A DNA stretch of 64,000 nucleotides, taken from the IMG/VR virus record IMGVR_UViG_3300011116_001048, positions 1 to 64,000 of that record. The stretch is one strand, 5' to 3'. The notes beneath the pieces are model-generated. The model did not search any database. It was given only the letters and a program-made list of their open reading frames with translations, and was not told where the DNA came from. Shown here piece after piece: positions 58,708 to 64,000 of this stretch. Position 1 is the stretch's first letter. Each line of letters opens with the position of its first letter. A program made the translations under genes and the position numbers. This DNA comes from a virus.

Positions 58708-59394
58708 ATGACTAAAGCGACAACAACAATCTCTAAGGATACGCTGAACATTCTTAAGAATTTCAGCGGTATTAATTCTAATCTGTATGTAAAGCCCGGT
58801 TCAAAGATTACAACTATGTCCCCTACCAAGAACATCATGGCAGAGGTAGAAGTTGAAGAATCTTTTGATACTGAGTTTGGTATTTGGGATCTGAACAAGC
58901 TTCTGGGTGTTATTTCACTGTTTCAAGAACCAGAATTTGCTTTTGAAAACAAGTACATGACAATTACTGGTGCTAGAGGTTCCACTGTAAAATACTATTA
59001 TTCTGATCCTAAGCTCCTATCATATCCAACTAAGAGCATCAAGAAGATCGATTCTGTCGTAGAGTTTGATCTTACTGCAGATGACTTTAAGGAACTACAA
59101 CGAGCAAGTGCTGTTCTAGGCAATCCAGATTTGTGTTTTATTTCTGAAGATGACAAGGTACTTGCTGTGGTAAAGGATCTCAAGGATCCAACCTGTAACG
59201 TGTTCTCTATTGAGGTTGGTGAAAACAAGAACGAAGCCGAGTTTTCATTTAACTTCAAGATGGAAAACATGAAGATGTTAGATGGAGATTATCACGTAGC
59301 TCTGTCTAAGAGCGTGATTGGTCAGTTTACAAACGCCAGTCGTCCACTAACGTATTGGGTGGCTATGGATGCCAGCAGCACCTACAAGGGATAA
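58708..59394 (+). CDS. 45: Sliding clamp gp45
   Basis: 228 residues, exactly the T4 length. SKDTLNILKNFSGINSNLYVKPGSKITTMSP, then EFGIWDLNKLLGVISLFQ and YHVALSKSVIGQFTNASRPLTYWVAMDASS identify the trimeric clamp. It tethers DNA polymerase and activates late transcription through gp33/gp55. The ATG at 58708 is preferred to 58699 because AAGGA is too close to the earlier one. Confidence 0.96.
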   Translation: MTKATTTISKDTLNILKNFSGINSNLYVKPGSKITTMSPTKNIMAEVEVEESFDTEFGIWDLNKLLGVISLFQEPEFAFENKYMTITGARGSTVKYYYSDPKLLSYPTKSIKKIDSVVEFDLTADDFKELQRASAVLGNPDLCFISEDDKVLAVVKDLKDPTCNVFSIEVGENKNEAEFSFNFKMENMKMLDGDYHVALSKSVIGQFTNASRPLTYWVAMDASSTYKG

Positions 59395-59395
59395 T

Positions 59396-60355
59396 ATGCT
59401 AACTGCAAATGATGCTATTGGACTTCTCGTTGAGAAGTATCGTCCTGCTATTATTGATCATTGCGTACTTCCTCAAGACTTGAAGGACACGTTTAATAGT
59501 ATTGTGGAGTCTGGGGAGTGCCCTAATCTGCTTCTAGCAGGCAAGCCCGGTATGGGTAAGACCACAGTAGCCAAGGCACTGTGTACCCAACTAGGCGCAG
59601 ATTATATTCTGATCAACTGTTCTGAAGACGGTAATATTGATACCCTACGAACCAAGATCCGACAATTTGCCAGTACGGTGTCGCTGTCAGAAGGGGCCAA
59701 GCAGAAGATCGTTATTCTGGACGAGTTCGACTACTCTAACGCCCAGAGCATTCAGCCAGCCCTTCGTGGAGCTATTGAAGAGTTTGCTAAGACTTGCCGG
59801 TTTATCTTGACGTGCAACTACAAGAACCGTATTATTGAGCCTATCCATTCTCGTTGCACGGTTATTGATTTTAATTTCCCTGCAAAGGAACGTCCAGAAC
59901 TGGCCAAGCAGTTTCTGTCCCGTTGTCAAGGTATTCTAGACGAAGAAGGCATCAAGTACGATCTCAAGGTGCTGTCTAAGGTCGTCGTCAAGTTTTTTCC
60001 GGATTTTCGTCGTACCCTAAACGAACTCCAGAGGTACTCTGCGGCTGGGGTTATTGATATTGGAATCCTTAGCACGGCTGGAGAACTTAACATCAAGGAA
60101 TTGATGGGGTTCTTAAAGACCAAGAACTTTACAGAGATTCGTAAGTGGGTAGCCAACAATCTAGACAACAGCCCTCAGGACGTGTTTAGGAAGGTCTACG
60201 ATGGCTTATACGAGCATCTAGATCCCAAGAGCATTCCTCAAGCAGTTGTGATTATAGGCGAATACCAATACAAAACCGCATTTGTAGCGGACCAAGAAAT
60301 CAATCTGTGTGCGTTTATGGTAGAAGTAATGATGAATTGTGAGTTTAAGGAATGA
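59396..60355 (+). CDS. 44: Clamp loader large subunit gp44
   Basis: 319 residues, as in T4, from the ATG at 59396 (AAGGG upstream). It is an AAA+ ATPase with Walker A AGKPGMGKTT, Walker B IVILDEFDYS, sensor 1 RFILTCNYKNRI with SRC (arginine finger region), and a C-terminal collar domain. It opens and loads gp45. Overlaps gene 62 by four bases. Confidence 0.96.
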   Translation: MLTANDAIGLLVEKYRPAIIDHCVLPQDLKDTFNSIVESGECPNLLLAGKPGMGKTTVAKALCTQLGADYILINCSEDGNIDTLRTKIRQFASTVSLSEGAKQKIVILDEFDYSNAQSIQPALRGAIEEFAKTCRFILTCNYKNRIIEPIHSRCTVIDFNFPAKERPELAKQFLSRCQGILDEEGIKYDLKVLSKVVVKFFPDFRRTLNELQRYSAAGVIDIGILSTAGELNIKELMGFLKTKNFTEIRKWVANNLDNSPQDVFRKVYDGLYEHLDPKSIPQAVVIIGEYQYKTAFVADQEINLCAFMVEVMMNCEFKE

Positions 60356-60747
60356 ATCCGTTTGACTTCCTAAATTCCATAAATCAAACAAAAATTCCAC
60401 TTATGGACGAAGACCCCGGGTGCGAACGGGAGTACAATCCATTTCTAGCCAATCGTGGTCTTTCGTACTTTTCTGATACTATATTTTTGGCAAATGAAAT
60501 GAACCGCTTACCAGGTTTGGGCAAAAAGCTCCAGTACGACTTTCTTCGAGTATCTGCCCGAGCCCGTAAACGATACAGTAAGTGGATCAAGGACGAGTCT
60601 AATGACCGTATAGACGCTTTAAAGACCCTATACGGTTACTCCCATACCAAAGCCAAACAGGCAGCAGAACTAATATCAGAAGACGATTGGAAGCTTATTT
60701 TTGCTCGTTTGAATCAAGGTGGCACAAATACTAAAATTCCTAAATAA
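60352..60747 (+). CDS. 62: Clamp loader small subunit gp62
   Basis: 131 residues, shorter than T4 (187). MNPFDFLNSINQTKIPLMDED begins like gp62, and FLANEMNRLPGLGKKLQYDFLRVSARARKRYSKWIK is the helical core that binds gp44. The N-terminal collar region appears reduced. Confidence 0.88.
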   Translation: MNPFDFLNSINQTKIPLMDEDPGCEREYNPFLANRGLSYFSDTIFLANEMNRLPGLGKKLQYDFLRVSARARKRYSKWIKDESNDRIDALKTLYGYSHTKAKQAAELISEDDWKLIFARLNQGGTNTKIPK

Positions 60748-60784
60748 TTCCGTGTTACTGAAATTTTAATGAAAGCGGATTATT

Positions 60785-61189
60785 ATGGAACCCGAAGATA
60801 TTTTTGATGGCCTTGGAGTTGAAATTAAATTAAAATCTAAAGACGATTTTCTCAAGGTCAAAGAAACACTTACCCGCATGGGTGTGTCATCCAAGAAAGA
60901 AAAAAAGCTGTATCAAAGTTGTCACATCCTCCACAAGCGAGGACGTTACGCTATTATGCATTTTAAAGAAATGTTAGATCTTGACGGATTAGAAACAGAT
61001 ATAGACGATACCGACCTTGGCCGTCGTAATATGATTGTAAAGCTGCTAGTAGAATGGGGGCTAGTAGAAGCAGTCGATCCAGAAGAATATAAAGAACCAA
61101 TTATTTCTCTGGCTCAATTAAAAATTATTCCCCATAAAGAAAAGAAAGAATGGCAACTGGTGCCTAAATATCATATAGGAAACTCTTAA
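60785..61189 (+). CDS. regA: Translational repressor RegA
   Basis: 134 residues (T4: 122). VEIKLKSKDDFLKVKETLTRMGVSSKKEKKLYQSCHILHKRGRYAIMHFKEMLDLDG is the RegA signature. RegA binds initiation regions of early mRNAs to shut them off. The last strand region is divergent. It closes the replication operon, as in T4. Confidence 0.93.
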   Translation: MEPEDIFDGLGVEIKLKSKDDFLKVKETLTRMGVSSKKEKKLYQSCHILHKRGRYAIMHFKEMLDLDGLETDIDDTDLGRRNMIVKLLVEWGLVEAVDPEEYKEPIISLAQLKIIPHKEKKEWQLVPKYHIGNS

Positions 61190-61191
61190 TC

Positions 61192-61830
61192 ATGAAAACT
61201 GAAGTGATTTCTTTTTATAGTGACATAGACGGTAAAACATATTACAGCGATCATGCAAAACGGCTACACGAACAGTTAGTTCGTTTAAATATACCACATG
61301 ATATCAGACAAAAAGATTCTTTAGGTTCGTATCAAAAAAATTGTCTGAGTAAACCACAATTCATTTATCAACTGTTAGTCCAAAAACAAAAACCACTTGT
61401 TTGGTTGGATATTGATTCAGACGTGCGAAAAGATCTGAATATATTTGATCAATTTATAGGAAATACAGATTTGGCAGTCGCATGTTCTACCAACAAACTG
61501 CACGCAGCAAAAGCATCACCGATCTATTTAGATTTTAATTCCAAAGTATTGGAATTTTTACAACACTGGACCTTTATGGCAAAACAAATGGCTAACAATG
61601 GCCAATGGTTTGATCATGAAGCTTTAATAGGAATTTTACACTCTTTCTACCAAAAAGAAGGATTTCGTATGAAATTTATAGGTCCAGAATATTGTGTATG
61701 GCCCGGTCAAGAAAATGAACATTCGGCTATTGTAATGGGTCTAGCGGATGCTGATTCAAAGAAAGAAGCTCTGAAAAGATTAGGAATGAGTGAGGATTTA
61801 ATAGCATGGCAGAGTCCCGGTACAAAATAA
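61192..61830 (+). CDS. Glycosyltransferase-like protein (DxD, GT-A type)
   Basis: 212 residues. KPQFIYQLLVQKQKPLVWLDIDSDVRKDL contains a D-x-D metal/sugar-nucleotide motif (WLDIDSDV) as in GT77-type nucleotide-diphospho-sugar transferases, followed by NGQWFDHEALIGILHSFYQKEGF (catalytic-acid-type D-H-E). It is the first gene of a block of sugar-modifying genes. Acceptor unknown. Overlaps the next gene by 25 bases. Confidence 0.6.
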   Translation: MKTEVISFYSDIDGKTYYSDHAKRLHEQLVRLNIPHDIRQKDSLGSYQKNCLSKPQFIYQLLVQKQKPLVWLDIDSDVRKDLNIFDQFIGNTDLAVACSTNKLHAAKASPIYLDFNSKVLEFLQHWTFMAKQMANNGQWFDHEALIGILHSFYQKEGFRMKFIGPEYCVWPGQENEHSAIVMGLADADSKKEALKRLGMSEDLIAWQSPGTK

Positions 61831-62690
61831 AAGGAATAGGTCTTCCTTTTGATGCGTCTCATTCGTCTTGTTCTAATATAAAACCAAAAAAATTTGATTG
61901 GAATTTACAAACAGGAATATGTAACGTCCATGTTGATCGTGGATTGATGATTCGTCCTGATTATTCTTTTGAAAAAAATAAAACATTCGGATGGGTGTGT
62001 GAGTCCAAATTTATTGTTCCGGACGTTTATAATTTTTTAATTCATAATTATAAAATTTTATTTGAAAATTATTATAATAAAATATTTACATGCGATCATG
62101 AATTATTATCTTTGCATAAAAATTTTATATATTGCCCTAATGGTAGTAATTATCCTTGGGTAAATAAAAATGATTGGAAAATTTACTCTAAAAATAAAAC
62201 ATGTTCGATGTTTTGTTCTCCAAAATTGATGACAGAAGGGCATGTATACAGACATCAAATTGCGAGATTAGCTCTTGATTGTGGTTTTGATGTATTTGGC
62301 GGTGCACACGGAACAAAAAGAACAGTAACAGATATACGCAATCCATGGAATACTAAAATAGATGGTATCAGAGATTATATGTTTAGTATCGTGGTAGAAA
62401 ATGGTGTTTACGATGCGTACACCACAGAAAAAATAACAGATTGTTTTGCCACAGGTACTATTCCTATATACGTAGGAACAAAACAAATCCCAAGCTGTTT
62501 TGATCCACAGGGAATTATTTGGTTGGAAATGGACAAAGAAAAACAAATACTTGATACTTTAACCGAAGAATTATACATATCTAAGATTAAGTCAATAGAG
62601 CACAATTTAAATGCTTTGAGTCATTTTAAATTAGCAGATGATTACTTATACGAGATGATAGAACATGAAATTTTTAACCCAACTAAATAG
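61806..62690 (+). CDS. GT10 fucosyltransferase-like protein
   Basis: 294 residues. YMFSIVVENGVYDAYTTEKITDCFATGTIPIYVGTKQIPSCFDPQGIIWL matches the C-terminal sugar-nucleotide motif of alpha-1,3/4-fucosyltransferases (F-x-I-x-x-E-N-x-x...Y-x-T-E-K-x...G-T-x-P-x-x-x-G). Likely transfers a sugar to a glycan. Markedly AT-rich from about 61.9 kb, unlike the replication genes. Confidence 0.7.
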   Translation: MAESRYKIKGIGLPFDASHSSCSNIKPKKFDWNLQTGICNVHVDRGLMIRPDYSFEKNKTFGWVCESKFIVPDVYNFLIHNYKILFENYYNKIFTCDHELLSLHKNFIYCPNGSNYPWVNKNDWKIYSKNKTCSMFCSPKLMTEGHVYRHQIARLALDCGFDVFGGAHGTKRTVTDIRNPWNTKIDGIRDYMFSIVVENGVYDAYTTEKITDCFATGTIPIYVGTKQIPSCFDPQGIIWLEMDKEKQILDTLTEELYISKIKSIEHNLNALSHFKLADDYLYEMIEHEIFNPTK

Positions 62691-63327
62691 TGGCTGTATT
62701 GATATCTGTAAAAATATGATTAAATCTGGAGAATTAGTAGGATTAAATCCAGATGATTTTATTATTGCTTGCCTGGATAAAAATGCACACAACGAATTGA
62801 AGCATTATAAAGGTGCGTTTTTATATCAAGAAACACCATTAACAAATTATCAAAATTGGTCTTTTGATCCGTCTAGTAATTTTAGACAAATTGTTAAAAA
62901 TAAATGGAAATTAATTAAAGAAATATACCAAACACATAAATCTCTTTGTTGGATCGATACGGATATTGTGTTTAAATCAAATCCATTACCCATAATCGAC
63001 AACCACACTCATATACTGTTTCAATGCGATACTCCCGGTTCTTTTATTTGTTCTGGATTTATGGTATTTAATAATACAAAAGAATGTGAACAACTAATAT
63101 CTGAATGTGGAGAAAACACAGAAGAAGACGATCAAATTTTAATCAACAATAAAGTAAGAAAGTACGCAAACAGCTGTGGCATATTAGATCAAGAAAAATT
63201 TCCAAATGGTTATGTGTATCATACACTAGGAAAGAAAGACAAAGCCGTGATAGTGCACAATAATCATATGGTGGGGATTGATACAAAAATTAATAAATTT
63301 AAACAAGAAGGAATGTGGCATATATGA
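62665..63327 (+). CDS. Glycosyltransferase-like protein (DxD)
   Basis: 220 residues. SLCWIDTDIVFKSNPLPII has the D-x-D motif of nucleotide-diphospho-sugar transferases, then SFICSGFMVFNNTKECEQLI and EEDDQILINNKV, with a late HNNHMVGI (His) of the GT77-like pattern. A relative of the protein at 61192. Acceptor unknown. Confidence 0.65.
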   Translation: MKFLTQLNSGCIDICKNMIKSGELVGLNPDDFIIACLDKNAHNELKHYKGAFLYQETPLTNYQNWSFDPSSNFRQIVKNKWKLIKEIYQTHKSLCWIDTDIVFKSNPLPIIDNHTHILFQCDTPGSFICSGFMVFNNTKECEQLISECGENTEEDDQILINNKVRKYANSCGILDQEKFPNGYVYHTLGKKDKAVIVHNNHMVGIDTKINKFKQEGMWHI

Positions 63328-64000
63328 TCTATACAGAAGACCGATTTAGAATTAAACCCAGTTATCCAACATATCCACCATATCATATTGGTGATTATCT
63401 TGAAGATTATTTTTATAATAAATTTTCAAAAGAATTACCACATGTAAATGCAGATTATATTGGTATAAGTTGGACTACACTATACTGTGATAATAAAAAA
63501 CAAGATCTCCAAGAATATTTAAATAATCTTCCTATAAATGGTAACTATTTTACAGTGAGTCAACACGATGATGCTCCCATGGAGCATTTACCAAAAAATA
63601 CTTTGTGTTTTTCTGCTGGAGGAAATATACAAAAATCTGGTATAGTACCAATACCTTTAGTTTGTTCAGAATTACCAATAAAATCACAACAAGAAACACA
63701 TAAACGAGAATTGCTTGCATGTTTTGTTGGTTCTTATACTCACCCTATCAGACAAAAATTAATGAAAATTTGTGAAAATATAAAAGATATTACATTTTAT
63801 ATGAGACAATCAACTGGTAAGCCTTTGATACAAGATGAATTTAAAATGTTTATAAACAGTGCAATAAACAGTAAATTTTGTTTATGTCCTAGAGGATACG
63901 GTTTAAATAGTTTTAGATTATATGAATGTATGCAATTGGGTTGCATACCAGTTATTATAACAAATAAATTTTATTTACCATGGGAAGATGAATTAAATTG
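63324..64000 (+). CDS. Exostosin (GT47)-like glycosyltransferase, 3' end cut by window
   Basis: At least 225 residues before the window end. SKFCLCPRGYGLNSFRLYECMQLGCIPVIITNKFYLPWEDELN is the exostosin-family box (C-P-x-G...R-x-x-E-x-x-x-x-G-C-I-P-V-I). KRELLACFVGSYTHPIRQKL is also typical. It overlaps the previous gene by four bases and ends the AT-rich sugar block. Confidence 0.75.
   Translation, partial: MIYTEDRFRIKPSYPTYPPYHIGDYLEDYFYNKFSKELPHVNADYIGISWTTLYCDNKKQDLQEYLNNLPINGNYFTVSQHDDAPMEHLPKNTLCFSAGGNIQKSGIVPIPLVCSELPIKSQQETHKRELLACFVGSYTHPIRQKLMKICENIKDITFYMRQSTGKPLIQDEFKMFINSAINSKFCLCPRGYGLNSFRLYECMQLGCIPVIITNKFYLPWEDELN

Noticed and set aside
1-64000. CRISPR arrays, insertion sequences, introns, inteins or host photosynthesis genes
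   Set aside because: No spaced direct repeats, transposase, group I or homing motifs, or psbA/psbD-like sequence was seen; gene 17, gene 20 and gene 23 read uninterrupted.

Overview
This window is a contiguous piece of a T4-like phage genome: a large contractile-tailed virus of the T4 superfamily. The evidence is the near-complete set of T4-type virion genes (neck 13/14/15, terminase 16/17, sheath 18, tube 19, portal 20, prohead core and protease, scaffold 22, capsid 23, baseplate 25/6/7/8/53/48/26). It is joined to T4-type replication, recombination and late-transcription genes (32, 33, uvsY, uvsW, 55, 47, 46, rnh, 45, 44, 62, regA). No DNA polymerase, helicase, tape measure or photosynthesis gene lies inside the window, and the host cannot be named from sequence. 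Short, tightly packed or overlapping genes and A/T-rich codons fit an environmental, probably aquatic, member rather than T4 itself.

Layout. 1-11.9 kb is an accessory region. It holds a lysozyme-like protein, a small zinc peptidase, GMP reductase (guaC), a PAP2 phosphatase, adenylosuccinate synthetase (purA), a deaminase-fold protein, UV-damage endonuclease (uvsE), a SpoU RNA methylase, a ferritin-like protein and many small proteins. Seven single tRNA genes (Lys, a UAA-anticodon tRNA, Arg, Asn, Ile, Glu, Gly) are interleaved with them. 11.9-16.8 kb has a very cysteine-rich 771-residue protein and two opposite-strand beta-rich proteins. 16.9-18.0 kb has late co-activator 33 and ssDNA-binding protein 32. 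18.0-20.5 kb is a minus-strand baseplate/head-completion set (26, a 51-like frame, a tube-fold protein, 4). 20.5-35.6 kb is baseplate and fibre genes on the plus strand. 36.2-49.8 kb is neck, DNA packaging, tail and head genes ending at a strong terminator after the capsid gene. 49.8-61.2 kb is recombination, replication and regulation. 61.2-64 kb is an AT-rich block of four glycosyltransferase-like genes, the last cut by the window end.

Expression logic. Two promoter classes are visible. One is a sigma70-like class (TTGACA/T, always a 16-base spacer, TATATT/TATAAT). The other is a T4-type late class (TATAAATA, CATAAATA or GATAAATA). The late machinery (33, 55, 45, 44, 62) is encoded here. 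In both classes the start codon often falls at the predicted +1, implying leaderless mRNAs. Other regulatory structures are a pseudoknot in the leader of a small winged-helix gene, a late promoter nested inside a hairpin that would hide the sheath-gene ribosome site on read-through RNA, and a U9 slippery run at the end of gene 26 that would fuse it by -1 frameshifting to an ATG-less 51-like frame. Regulation by 26/51 frameshifting, leaderless starts and the guaC/purA purine shunt are the most interesting hypotheses.
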